Source: JBBSDP01 sp038240605
GTDB taxonomy: Bacteria > Planctomycetota > Phycisphaerae > Tepidisphaerales > Tepidisphaeraceae
Assembly: GCA_038240605.1 (NCBI GenBank)
Contig: JBBSDP010000001.1
Location: forward strand, 124,001-188,000
DNA length: 64,000 nucleotides
Direction of reading: 5' to 3'
Part shown: in pieces, positions 26,789-34,524 of the stretch
Position numbering within the stretch: position 1 is the first letter of the stretch
Layout of the letters: every line of letters begins with the position of its first letter
Made by a program: the position numbers and the translations under genes
The notes under the pieces: model-generated
The model's input: the letters and a program-made list of their open reading frames with translations, nothing else
What the model was told of the DNA's origin: nothing
The model's database searches: none

Positions 26789-27028
26789 TTATGCAGTTCG
26801 GATGTGGACCTTGCGGCCCTGAAACTCGACCTTGCCGTCCTTGAGCGCGAAGATCGTGTAATCCGACCCGAGCCCGACGTTGAAGCCGGGTTCGAACTTC
26901 GTGCCGCACTGACGGATGATGATCGAGCCCGCGGTGACGAACTCGCCCCCGTATGCCTTCACGCCACGGTACTGCGCGTTACTGTCCCGGCCGTTCTTGG
27001 TGCTGCCTTGACCCTTCTTATGTGCCAT
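26789..27028 (-). CDS. rpmA: 50S ribosomal protein L27
   Basis: A 79-residue L27: starts MAHKKGQGSTKNGRDS, followed by the conserved GGEFVTAGSIIIRQ-type core and GLGSDYTIFALKDG. The N-terminal tail reaches the peptidyl-transferase centre. The usual upstream partner rplU (L21) is missing; instead a terminator-like hairpin and then the restriction-modification island lie upstream. Confidence 0.95.
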   Translation of the reverse strand: MAHKKGQGSTKNGRDSNAQYRGVKAYGGEFVTAGSIIIRQCGTKFEPGFNVGLGSDYTIFALKDGKVEFQGRKVHIRTA

Positions 27029-27048
27029 AAATCACCGCCAATCAGACG

Positions 27049-27077
27049 AAAAAAGACCCCGCCTTGTTTCGACGGGG
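27049..27077 (-). terminator. terminator-like hairpin just upstream of rpmA
   Basis: On the minus strand: CCCCGTC, a 7-nt loop, GGCGGGG (one G-T pair), then TCTTTTTT. It ends 21 nt before the rpmA start and points toward it. No minus-strand gene precedes it in the window, so it is either an attenuator in the L27 leader or the leftover end of a displaced gene. Confidence 0.6.
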
Positions 27078-27281
27078 AAACGGGAAATCTAAAGGATCTC
27101 GGGAGAAGATGCAAATGTGACGAGCGTCAAATCCAGATTGCCAGGGCAATTGCATGTGGGCGATCGACCCCATGCCGCGATTCGGAAACCGGGGTCGGAA
27201 CCAATGCGTCCAACGCAATCACTGGACTTATGATGCACATGCGTTCGCCCTGTCCAGATTGCCGTCGACTTCGCCGCTCCC

Positions 27282-27311
27282 TTGACACCGCGAGAACGTG
27301 TTGACTATAGT
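27282..27311 (+). promoter_or_regulatory. promoter of the cytosine methyltransferase gene
   Basis: TTGACA at 27282-27287, an 18-nt spacer, then TATAGT at 27306-27311. The expected transcript start is about 27318-27319, which is the A of the ATG, so the message would be leaderless. The -10 box lies inside the palindrome at 27303-27312. Confidence 0.65.
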
Positions 27312-27312
27312 C
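27303..27312. promoter_or_regulatory. controller-type operator GACTATAGTC (methyltransferase)
   Basis: A perfect 10-bp palindrome 6 nt before the methyltransferase ATG. The same word occurs at 29678-29687, and a one-base variant at 29647-29656. GACT/AGTC half-sites are those known for controller (C) proteins of restriction-modification systems. Binding here would cover the -10 box and repress. Confidence 0.75.
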
Positions 27313-27318
27313 TTCGGA

Positions 27319-28680
27319 ATGTCTGGCGCGCGACTATCAGCCATCAGCCTTTTCACGTCCGGCGGGATTGGCGACCTTGCGCTTCGCGCGGCTGGCTTCG
27401 ACATCCTCGTTTCGAACGAAAAGCTCGCGGAGAGGCACGCCGTCTTTCATTACAACTTTCCTGATGCCATTTCGATCAGCGGCGATATCTGGACGAAAAT
27501 CGACAGGATCGAAGAAGCAACTCGTGCACGGCTTGCTGGCGATCGGCTTAGCCTTCTTTACGCAACCCCACCTTGTCAGGGCATGTCAAAGAATGGTCGG
27601 GGCAAGCTGCTGAGCTCAATACGCGCTGGGCGTAAGCCACCCATGGACGAGCGAAACCGGCTAATCATTCCAACCCTTGAGTTGGCGAAACGCCTCCAAC
27701 CCGAGATCCTCGTTTTCGAGAATGTCCCGGAGATGGCAGACACAATCATCGTGAATCAGGGGGGCGAAGCCCTCAATATTATCGATTTCATCCGACGACA
27801 ACTTGGAAGCGAGTATCACGGCGTTGCAGAAGTCGTAGAGTTTGCGAACTACGGTGTCCCGCAGTGTCGCCAGCGGCTCATCACGGTCTTTTCTCGCTCG
27901 CCTCGAATTTTTGAGTGGCTGAGCAATTACGGCAGCCTCATGCCGCCACACACGCACTCGAAAAATGGGCGCGCCGGGACGAAGAAGTGGGTCACGGTCC
28001 GCGAAGTGATTGATGGCCTTCCCGTCCTCGATGCAAGCTGCGAGCAGCGTGCCCGCTCGGAAATTCCATATCACCGCGTTCCGCTGCTCGACGGAACGAA
28101 GTATTGGTGGGTGCAGAATACGCCGTCCGAACGGACTGCATTCGATAATCAATGCGTCAAATGCGGATTCGATGGTAATCCGACCCATTCAGCAAAGCGG
28201 GATGAGAGCGGCATCAACCGAGCATCGCGTAAAACGCCGCTGTACTGCGTGAAGTGTGGAGCACTTCTGCCGCGGCCAAACGTATTGAAGGATGGCAAAT
28301 TCGTTCTAATGAAGGGTTATACGTCGGCGTACAAGCGAATGTCTTTCGACAAACCCGCAAGTGCGCTGACACGCAATCTCTCGTATGCATGCAGCGACAA
28401 CAAGCTTCATCCGACTCAACATCGGGTCTTATCATTTTATGAGGCGTTCCGAATCCACACCATCGATCAGTTCAAGTATGAATGGAGGCGGAAGGATCGC
28501 CAAAAAGTGAGCGACAAGGCGATCCGTGAAATAATTGGTGAGAGCATTCCGCCGGCTGGCTTCAAGACGATAATCGATCACGTTGTGAAGATATACCAGG
28601 GTAATGCTCAAGGAGTCGCTTTGCCGGAATCGCTTTTCGTCGGCACCGCGACTGGAATGCTGTCGGCCGCGTTTCGCTGA
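27319..28680 (+). CDS. DNA (cytosine-5) methyltransferase of a type II RM system
   Basis: A 453-residue C5 methylase. Motif I is LFTSGGIG (residues 11-18), motif IV ATPPCQGMS with catalytic Cys86, motif VI ENVP (134-137), motif VIII PQCRQRL (181-187), and the C-terminal motif X region IGESIPPAGF (406-415). The target-recognition region holds a zinc-ribbon-like pair C279-x2-C282 and C310-x2-C313, unusual for this class. Codon use is less GC-rich than the neighbours. The last 73 nt overlap the convergent endonuclease gene. It methylates the host copies of the site cut by the neighbouring nuclease; the site itself cannot be read from sequence. Confidence 0.92.
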   Translation: MSGARLSAISLFTSGGIGDLALRAAGFDILVSNEKLAERHAVFHYNFPDAISISGDIWTKIDRIEEATRARLAGDRLSLLYATPPCQGMSKNGRGKLLSSIRAGRKPPMDERNRLIIPTLELAKRLQPEILVFENVPEMADTIIVNQGGEALNIIDFIRRQLGSEYHGVAEVVEFANYGVPQCRQRLITVFSRSPRIFEWLSNYGSLMPPHTHSKNGRAGTKKWVTVREVIDGLPVLDASCEQRARSEIPYHRVPLLDGTKYWWVQNTPSERTAFDNQCVKCGFDGNPTHSAKRDESGINRASRKTPLYCVKCGALLPRPNVLKDGKFVLMKGYTSAYKRMSFDKPASALTRNLSYACSDNKLHPTQHRVLSFYEAFRIHTIDQFKYEWRRKDRQKVSDKAIREIIGESIPPAGFKTIIDHVVKIYQGNAQGVALPESLFVGTATGMLSAAFR

Positions 28681-29642
28681 TTAAGGAACTCCACATAGCC
28701 GCCCCGTGATAGCACGCATAACCACCCCTCATACATCTTCCGAATGCCTGACCGTGCCATGATCGAAACGCTTGTCGTCCTCCCACCACCTTCTTTGGGG
28801 TGGACGATTGCACCCCAATCAGCTTCCTCAAGTGCGCTGGAGAAGAACATCGCGACGACCCTTGGCCTCCCATTGATGAAGTCCCACAGGAGTCCAAGTA
28901 GGTTGTTTGTCTCGCGATGATGCGCTTTCCAGTCATAGCCCGTGACGCAACCGATTCGAGTATCGCCAATTCCCGGCCGGTCGCTTTTTCGTCGCCTACA
29001 GACGGCCGGAGTCGGAACGGCGCCACAGGTGGCCTTGACCTCGATCCCGCCGCCAGCAAACGGACTAAACGGAGTCTTTTCATTCAGCCTCCCCTTCAGC
29101 TTCTCCCATTCACGCGTTCCCGGTGCGTCCATCAGGAGGAGATCGGGATAGCCATCCTGGTGGGGGTTCGGTCGAAAGAGGCCTTCAGCGGATTTAGCGA
29201 TGGCCGCCGAGAGCAGTTCGCCAATGAACGCACTCAGATTGCGCATTCCGAGAGTCCTTGCGATATCCAAGTCCACTGCGTACATGTCGTCGATCAGCTC
29301 ATGCGCGACGTTAATCGCGGATGTCAAGGTGAGAGACGGCACCTCAATGCGGTCCTTCCCGCGCATTAAGGCGATTTGCTCGATGTGGCGCACGACATAA
29401 TCTTCCGGCATGCGAAGGGTGTTCGCTCCCTTTCGGCCACGCAGAAGCATTCTCGCCTCAACGCCGAAGCATTCCGCCAGCTTCTCCAATGACGTGAGCG
29501 TCGGGCTCTTTAGGCCTCGTTCCAACTGGCTGACATATGTCCGATCAAGGCCCGCTTGGGCCGCGAGATCTTCCTGGCTAAGTCCTACGGCTTCACGGTA
29601 ATGCTTGAGTGCCGCAGCGAAAAGATCGGTTAACGCCATCAC
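28608..29642 (-). CDS. XRE helix-turn-helix fused to a PD-(D/E)XK restriction endonuclease
   Basis: A 344-residue protein starting GTG-ATG (either codon may be used). Residues about 5-65 are an XRE HTH: YREAVGLSQEDLAAQAGLDR, TYVSQLERGLKSPTLTSLEK, then LAECFGVEARMLL. The C-terminal part has a PD-(D/E)XK-like nuclease site: P166-D167 in GYPDLLLMD and E201-V-K203 in GGIEVKATCG. The fusion would serve both as controller (C) protein and as the endonuclease of this system. It is convergent with the methylase and divergent from vsr, with operator palindromes in front of all three genes. The alternative is a regulator with a degenerate nuclease domain. Confidence 0.8.
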   Translation of the reverse strand: MMALTDLFAAALKHYREAVGLSQEDLAAQAGLDRTYVSQLERGLKSPTLTSLEKLAECFGVEARMLLRGRKGANTLRMPEDYVVRHIEQIALMRGKDRIEVPSLTLTSAINVAHELIDDMYAVDLDIARTLGMRNLSAFIGELLSAAIAKSAEGLFRPNPHQDGYPDLLLMDAPGTREWEKLKGRLNEKTPFSPFAGGGIEVKATCGAVPTPAVCRRRKSDRPGIGDTRIGCVTGYDWKAHHRETNNLLGLLWDFINGRPRVVAMFFSSALEEADWGAIVHPKEGGGRTTSVSIMARSGIRKMYEGWLCVLSRGGYVEFLNQRNAADSIPVAVPTKSDSGKATP

Positions 29643-29646
29643 CGTA

Positions 29647-29656
29647 GACTATTGTC
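29647..29656. promoter_or_regulatory. controller-type operator GACTATTGTC (endonuclease side)
   Basis: One mismatch from the perfect palindrome. It lies 7 nt upstream of the endonuclease ATG (minus strand), covering its AATAGT -10-like box, and about 40 nt upstream of the likely vsr transcript start. Confidence 0.7.
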
Positions 29657-29677
29657 CACAGACGGGGTGCCACCACG

Positions 29678-29687
29678 GACTATAGTC
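29678..29687. promoter_or_regulatory. controller-type operator GACTATAGTC (vsr side)
   Basis: Perfect palindrome 8 nt upstream of the vsr ATG, covering its TATAGT -10-like box. It is centred 31 bp (about three helical turns) from the endonuclease-side operator, and about 40 nt upstream of the endonuclease transcript start. Confidence 0.75.
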
Positions 29688-29695
29688 TTCAGATT

Positions 29696-30148
29696 ATGCG
29701 GAGGGCATTATCTGGGCGGTATTTCACGAACGAGCATACCTCGAAGCGGATGCGCCTTATCCGCAGCGCCGACACGAAACCCGAATTGCAAGTCCGCAAA
29801 CTGTTGAGCCGTCTCGGTTATCGATATCGGCTTCATTGCACCCGCCTTCCGGGCCGACCGGACATCGTAATTCGCAGTCGGCGCTGCGTCATTTTCGTTC
29901 ACGGCTGCTTTTGGCACCGCCACCGTTGCAGCGCCGGGCGCTCGTGTCCAACGTCGAATCTTGAACTGTGGAAGGCCAAGTTTGAGCGAACGCGCAAACG
30001 TGACCGCGAACAATGCGCGGCTCTTCGTCGCAAAGGTTGGCAAGTGCTCGTAATTTGGGAATGCGAATTACGAGATTCCGAGCGGCTCGCATTGCGGCTG
30101 TCCGCATACTTGGGCGCGGAGTCGCCGCGGCGCCAAAGAATGGTTTAA
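29696..30148 (+). CDS. vsr: very short patch repair (Vsr) endonuclease
   Basis: A 150-residue Vsr protein: MRLIRSADTKPELQVRKLL, GYRYRLHCTRLPGRPDIVI (catalytic Asp in PGRPD), then VIFVHGCFWHRHRC with the zinc-site residues, and LVIWECELRD. Vsr nicks at T-G mismatches produced when 5-methylcytosine deaminates, protecting methylated sites from mutation. It belongs with the C5 methylase of the same island and carries the same operator. Confidence 0.95.
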   Translation: MRRALSGRYFTNEHTSKRMRLIRSADTKPELQVRKLLSRLGYRYRLHCTRLPGRPDIVIRSRRCVIFVHGCFWHRHRCSAGRSCPTSNLELWKAKFERTRKRDREQCAALRRKGWQVLVIWECELRDSERLALRLSAYLGAESPRRQRMV

Positions 30149-30509
30149 GCCGCGCTCGCGGCGGTTGGCGTTTGGGTTTTCCGCGACGGGTGGGCGTTGC
30201 ACTCAGATCAAGCGCCATTATCTCAAAATGTCAGTTGCCATGCGTGACGCGACGAATCTTTGAGGTGCCGACCAGTACCCGCGTGCGCAGATCGCCAGGG
30301 GCGCATTCGCCCCATGGGAATTCCGCCAACTCGTGACCTCTCGCCTCCGCTGAATCGGGTATTTCGGCATCCCCGGAAATCAAACGAGGCGGCGGATCCC
30401 AAAAGGGATGGTGCAATTGATGAGGATTGAAACAGCGCCTGGTCCAATCGTGGCCAAGTTCCAAAAGTTCAATGATCCGTCCGCGTTTTAAATCGGATTG
30501 AAACTTTGC
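30149..30509. other. gap right of the RM island; possible gene remnant
   Basis: No convincing complete gene. A minus-strand frame without ATG runs from about 30506 to 30231 and reads like protein in places (for example LGHDWTRRCFNPHQLHHP), ending at a stop. It could be a decayed fragment left by insertion of the island, or chance. Nothing else seen. Confidence 0.35.
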
Positions 30510-31163
30510 TTACCGCATGACCCACATCTCGGGCTTCGCGTGGACGAGGTCCTTGTCCGGGGCGACTTCGTCCCCGTAGATCACGTACGTGAGCTGAAGA
30601 GCCTTGCGGACGATGACCTGTTTGCCCTGATCGTCAACGACTGGCTTGTTGTCGTCGTCGTCCTTCAGCTCCACGTATTCCCCGCACAGTCCGCCAATGA
30701 AGATGTTGAACGTTCCCATTCGCGCTTCGGGTTCTTCCCAGATGGCGACGCCGTCGCGCGCCTGGTCTTCGCCGATGTGAATCGTGCCGGCGATCTTGCG
30801 CGAGGACTCGAGGAACTTGCTCCCCTCGGCGGATTTGATGGTCTGGAACACCTTGGCGGGGATCGCCTGATCGCTGTTGATGACCTTCCCCTCATTGGTG
30901 ACCATCTCGAAGCTGGGCAGGAAGGTCTGCTCAGAATCGGTGAGGTTGGTGACGGTGTAGGTCATGTACCAATAAGCGGTGGGCCCGGAGCCAGGCACGT
31001 CAACGACGACCCGCTTGGGGACGGCGTGCTTGAACTTCAATTCCCAGGAAATGGGAAAGCTGCTGGGCTCCGGATATTTGCGGGCGAGCAGCGGGTCGGC
31101 GCTGCCGAGGACGAGGACCGCAAGACAAAAACTCAGGAGCGCGATCGGGCGGAAAAGTCGCAT
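30510..31163 (-). CDS. exported protein of unknown function
   Basis: A 217-residue protein with a signal peptide (MRLFRPIALLSFCLAVLVLG, cleavage near LLARKYPE). The mature domain reads as a beta-sandwich: FKHAVPKRVVVDVPG, YWYMTYTVTNLTDSEQTFLP, with a later acidic loop (DDDDNKPVVDD). The TVTNLTD segment resembles domains that are found in planctomycete exported proteins, but I recognise no named family. Confidence 0.65.
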   Translation of the reverse strand: MRLFRPIALLSFCLAVLVLGSADPLLARKYPEPSSFPISWELKFKHAVPKRVVVDVPGSGPTAYWYMTYTVTNLTDSEQTFLPSFEMVTNEGKVINSDQAIPAKVFQTIKSAEGSKFLESSRKIAGTIHIGEDQARDGVAIWEEPEARMGTFNIFIGGLCGEYVELKDDDDNKPVVDDQGKQVIVRKALQLTYVIYGDEVAPDKDLVHAKPEMWVMR

Positions 31164-31298
31164 TGGGTGAACCTCAATGGTGGTGTGATCGTTTCGGCTT
31201 TCCCCCGTGCGCCGAACACGCTAATCTTAGGACCCGTGAGGATACTGTCAAACTTTTCCGCACGTGGCGCGGGGGCCCCGATACTCGGTCCGCGGCAC

Positions 31299-32258
31299 AT
31301 GGAATATCGGAACGTCGAGCCCGCCGAGATCGATCCCGCCCTGCGATGGATTCTTGGAAGTGGGCAACGGCCTGCCGACGATCGCCACATCGCCGAATTC
31401 AAGGAATTTGCGCGGTATCGGCGGATTGACCTGCACGAGATCGTCGTGGCGGCGCGGTCGGCGGATGCGCCGGCCGGCCCGTCGATCGTCGGAGCGCTGC
31501 TGGCGGTCATCAGCCCCGGCCGCACCGCCCTGCTCCTGGGGCCCGGCGACGGCTCAAGCAGCCTGGGGATCGCCGAGTGGCAGGAATTGATGGAGGCGAC
31601 CTGTACCCGGTGTGCTGCCCAGGGCGTTCACCTGGTCCAGGCATTATTGGATCCAACCGACCGACGGGCGATTGACCGCCTTCTCGCACAGCAATTCCGG
31701 CGGATCGCTGAACTGCTCTACCTTCACACGACCCTTCGCGCGCGATTGCCGCAAGTCGACCTGCCGCCGGCCTGCCATTGGGATACCTACTCCCCTGCCA
31801 CCCATGTGGCCTTCGCTGCCGCGATCGCCGACAGCTACCGGGGCAGCCTTGATTGCCCCGGCATCAATGGCCTGCGCGACATCGAGGACGTCATCGCGGG
31901 GCATAAGGCCGGCGGCGAATTCGACCCCGCGTTCTGGTTTTTGCTTCGCGATGAATCCCGAACGCTGGGCGTCCTGCTCCTGAACCGCGTCGCGCATAAC
32001 GACATTGCCGAACTGGTCTACCTGGGCGTCGCGCCCGCCGTCCGAGACCAGGGAATCGGCTCGACTCTGGTGCGGCACGCGCTCTGGAGCGCCGCGCAGA
32101 TGCCGGCCCGGCGGCTCACCCTGGCGGTCGATTCGCAGAACGGCCCGGCGGTTCGGCTCTATTACCGCACCGGGCTTGCGCGCGCCGGGAGTAAGGTGGC
32201 GATGCTGCGCGACCTTCGGCCGGATCCCGCGTCCGCGCAACCGGTCCAACCGTCATGA
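31299..32258 (+). CDS. GNAT acetyltransferase, two-domain
   Basis: A 319-residue protein. The C-terminal half (about residues 160-300) is a clear GNAT domain: LGVLLLNRVAHNDIAELVYLGV, then the acetyl-CoA loop RDQGIGSTLVRHAL and LAVDSQNGPAVRLYYRTGL. The N-terminal half looks like a diverged second GNAT copy, as in MshD-type enzymes. I take the ATG at 31299; a GTG at 31236 is possible. Substrate unknown. Confidence 0.75.
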   Translation: MEYRNVEPAEIDPALRWILGSGQRPADDRHIAEFKEFARYRRIDLHEIVVAARSADAPAGPSIVGALLAVISPGRTALLLGPGDGSSSLGIAEWQELMEATCTRCAAQGVHLVQALLDPTDRRAIDRLLAQQFRRIAELLYLHTTLRARLPQVDLPPACHWDTYSPATHVAFAAAIADSYRGSLDCPGINGLRDIEDVIAGHKAGGEFDPAFWFLLRDESRTLGVLLLNRVAHNDIAELVYLGVAPAVRDQGIGSTLVRHALWSAAQMPARRLTLAVDSQNGPAVRLYYRTGLARAGSKVAMLRDLRPDPASAQPVQPS

Positions 32259-32874
32259 CCGGGCGAGCCGAAGCGGCGCGGTTGGGCACGATTGGCGATC
32301 GGATGAAAGTTTGAACTGTCAGAGGACCGAGCTCCCCGGATATGCTCCACATTTGATGCACAGTCTGATAATGCCGTGCATAGCGTGTTGATAATATTTT
32401 TTTTAAGCGCGTTCGAAGCTGACGGACGATGGTGGGGGCGGTTGGGGAAAAGAAATCCGATAAAGACGCCCTTGTCAGTGCAGATGGCGATGACTATGTT
32501 GCCTCCGATTCAGGGATGATGCGGGTTCCATGAAGGGCACGTCGGATGCGGCCGATAACTTCGCGCCGCCGGTTTGGAACCTGCCGGGAATGCACGCCGA
32601 CGAACTGAGCGGCTGCTGACCCGACACGTCGTACGGAAGCGAATCCACGGAAGGACATTCAGGCAGGACGCCTTTGGCGATGCTCAATCCGCTCCGCGGT
32701 TGCGTTGCGCCCCTCCGTGGGATGCTGCGCCCCGCGGGAGGGACGCGGAACTTGAGCTGGCGAGGGCACGGGCAGTCCGTGCGGGAGATTGCGGCGGCGC
32801 TATTTTCGCGCGGGGCGTTTCGCGCGGAAGACCAAGGCATCGCCAAGGGACCTTCGCTCGGGAAGGAGCGCGAA
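32259..32874. other. long gap upstream of dnaA, possible origin region
   Basis: No gene supported: reading frames through it lack start sites and family features. It has an unusually A+T-rich tract at about 32387-32406 (ttgataatattttttttaag) in an otherwise GC-rich stretch, which could be a duplex-unwinding element or part of the dnaA promoter. I found no clear TTATCCACA boxes, so an origin is not demonstrated. Confidence 0.4.
32861..32868 (+). promoter_or_regulatory. ribosome binding site deciding the dnaA start
   Basis: GGAAGGAG lies 6 nt before GTG at 32875; it argues for that start over an ATG 201 nt upstream. Confidence 0.65.
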
Positions 32875-34485
32875 GTGAGCTGTATCAGCATCAACGACAT
32901 GCAATTGGTCCGACTTGCGGACGCGATTGCACAGCGGGTGGGACAACAACGGTTTCACGTCTGGTTCGACAACTCAACCCGATTGGATCTCCGACAGGAT
33001 GGGCTGGAAATTGCCGTCCCCAACGATTTCATCAGCGAGTGGATCGGCAAGAACTTCGCCCGGCCGATCCAGGAAGCCGCCGTCGAGGTGCTCGGCGGGC
33101 CGTTGACCGTTCGTTTCAGCGTCGTGCCGGAACTCTTCGAGGTTCAAATCGCGACGAGCGAAAACGGCAAGACGGGACGCAACGGCGTCGGCGCCGCGGC
33201 GTTCGGGGCGAAGGCGGCTGCCGCCACGCCAGGCATGGTGACCGCCCTTACGCCGGGCGAAGCGGTGGCCCAGGAGAATACCCGCGCCGCCGAAAGTGCC
33301 CTTCATGACGGCGCCGGCATCAGCCGTTCGGTTCCGATCATTGACTCGGCCCTGCGCGGCGGCCCCGCCGCGCGGCTGACTCCCGCTTCACCCGCCGCCG
33401 CACTCGCGTCGGGCTTCTCGGTCCGAGCCCGGCTTCGGCACGACATGGACTCGTTCGTGGTCGGGCCGGGGAACCAGCTCGCCTACAACACGTCGCTCTA
33501 CGTCGCGGAATTTCCCGGCGCCCAGTACAACCCGCTGTTCATTCACGGCAACTGCGGCCTGGGTAAGACACACCTGCTCCAGGCCCTCTGCAAGCGCTTC
33601 ATCGACCAGCACCCCACCAAGCGGTGGATGTACCTGACGGGGGAAGAGTTCACCAACGAGTTCCTCGCCGCGCTGCGCTCGAACAAGCTCGAGGGGTTCC
33701 GCCGTCGGCTGCGCGACCTGGACCTGCTGGTGATCGACGACGTCCATTTTCTAGGCGGCAAGAAGGCGACGCAGGAAGAGTTCCTGCACACGTTCAATGC
33801 GATCGAGGCGATGGGCCGCCAGGTCGTGATGGCCAGCGACAATCACCCCAAATTGATCGAAGAATTCGGCGAATCCCTCGTCAACCGCTTCGTGAGCGGC
33901 ATGGTCGTCCGCATCGACCCGCCGAACTATGCAACACGCTGCCAGATCCTCCGTGCGCTGGCGCACCGGATGAACCTCTCGCTCAAGGAAGAGGTTGTGG
34001 CCTGGGTTGCACGCCGAGTAACGCAGAACGTGCGCGAGTTGGAAGGCGCGGTGACGCGCGTCGCGGCCCACGTGCGACTCACCGGCACTGAGGCCGACGT
34101 GAACACCGCAATGGACGCCCTGGGGGACCTGGACCGCCAGCTCGTCGCCCCCGTTCGTCCCGAGAACATCCTCCAATCGGTCTGCGACTATTTCGGGCTC
34201 GATCACAAGGACCTGATGTCCGGACGCCGGCAGCGCACGATCAGCCTGGCCCGCAGCGTGGCCATGTTCCTGGTGCGGAAGACGGCGAAGCTGAGCTTCC
34301 CGGAGATCGGGGCGCGCATGGGCAAGCGCAACCACAGCACGGTGATCAGCGCTTGCCGACGGATCGAACGCGCCGTGCAGCGCAATGCCCCGTTGTACTG
34401 GACCAGTACCGTGGGCGAACGCCAGGAAGAGGCGGCCGAGTTGCTGCAGAGGCTGGAAGAGCAGAGCCGCGCGACACGGAAATGA
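32875..34485 (+). CDS. dnaA: chromosomal replication initiator DnaA
   Basis: A 536-residue DnaA from GTG. Domain I is at about residues 5-85 (RLADAIAQRVGQQRFHVWFD). A long Ala-rich linker follows. The AAA+ domain has Walker A HGNCGLGKTHLLQA, Walker B LLVIDDVHFLGG and sensor I VVMASDNHP. Domain IV ends with the DNA-binding signature MGKRNHSTVISACRRIE. It starts replication at oriC by binding DnaA boxes. dnaG and rpoD follow downstream with YjbQ between on the other strand. Confidence 0.95.
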   Translation: MSCISINDMQLVRLADAIAQRVGQQRFHVWFDNSTRLDLRQDGLEIAVPNDFISEWIGKNFARPIQEAAVEVLGGPLTVRFSVVPELFEVQIATSENGKTGRNGVGAAAFGAKAAAATPGMVTALTPGEAVAQENTRAAESALHDGAGISRSVPIIDSALRGGPAARLTPASPAAALASGFSVRARLRHDMDSFVVGPGNQLAYNTSLYVAEFPGAQYNPLFIHGNCGLGKTHLLQALCKRFIDQHPTKRWMYLTGEEFTNEFLAALRSNKLEGFRRRLRDLDLLVIDDVHFLGGKKATQEEFLHTFNAIEAMGRQVVMASDNHPKLIEEFGESLVNRFVSGMVVRIDPPNYATRCQILRALAHRMNLSLKEEVVAWVARRVTQNVRELEGAVTRVAAHVRLTGTEADVNTAMDALGDLDRQLVAPVRPENILQSVCDYFGLDHKDLMSGRRQRTISLARSVAMFLVRKTAKLSFPEIGARMGKRNHSTVISACRRIERAVQRNAPLYWTSTVGERQEEAAELLQRLEEQSRATRK

Positions 34486-34524
34486 CCGCGCGGTGCGGCG
34501 CCGGGTGGCCCGGGCAGATCGATT

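Noticed and set aside
27000..30500. Prophage or integron carrying the RM genes
   Set aside because: No integrase, transposase, phage structural gene or obvious attachment repeats were found.
30498..31298. N-terminal extension of the GNAT gene
   Set aside because: The extension lies antisense to the exported protein at 30510-31163, which has a signal peptide; GNAT-like sequence starts only at 31299.
32340..32420. DnaA boxes and a defined oriC
   Set aside because: No TTATCCACA-like words were found by eye on either strand; only the AT-rich tract is real.
32674..32874. Longer start for dnaA
   Set aside because: The extra 67 residues show no DnaA feature; the GTG at 32875 has a GGAAGGAG site and leads straight into domain I.
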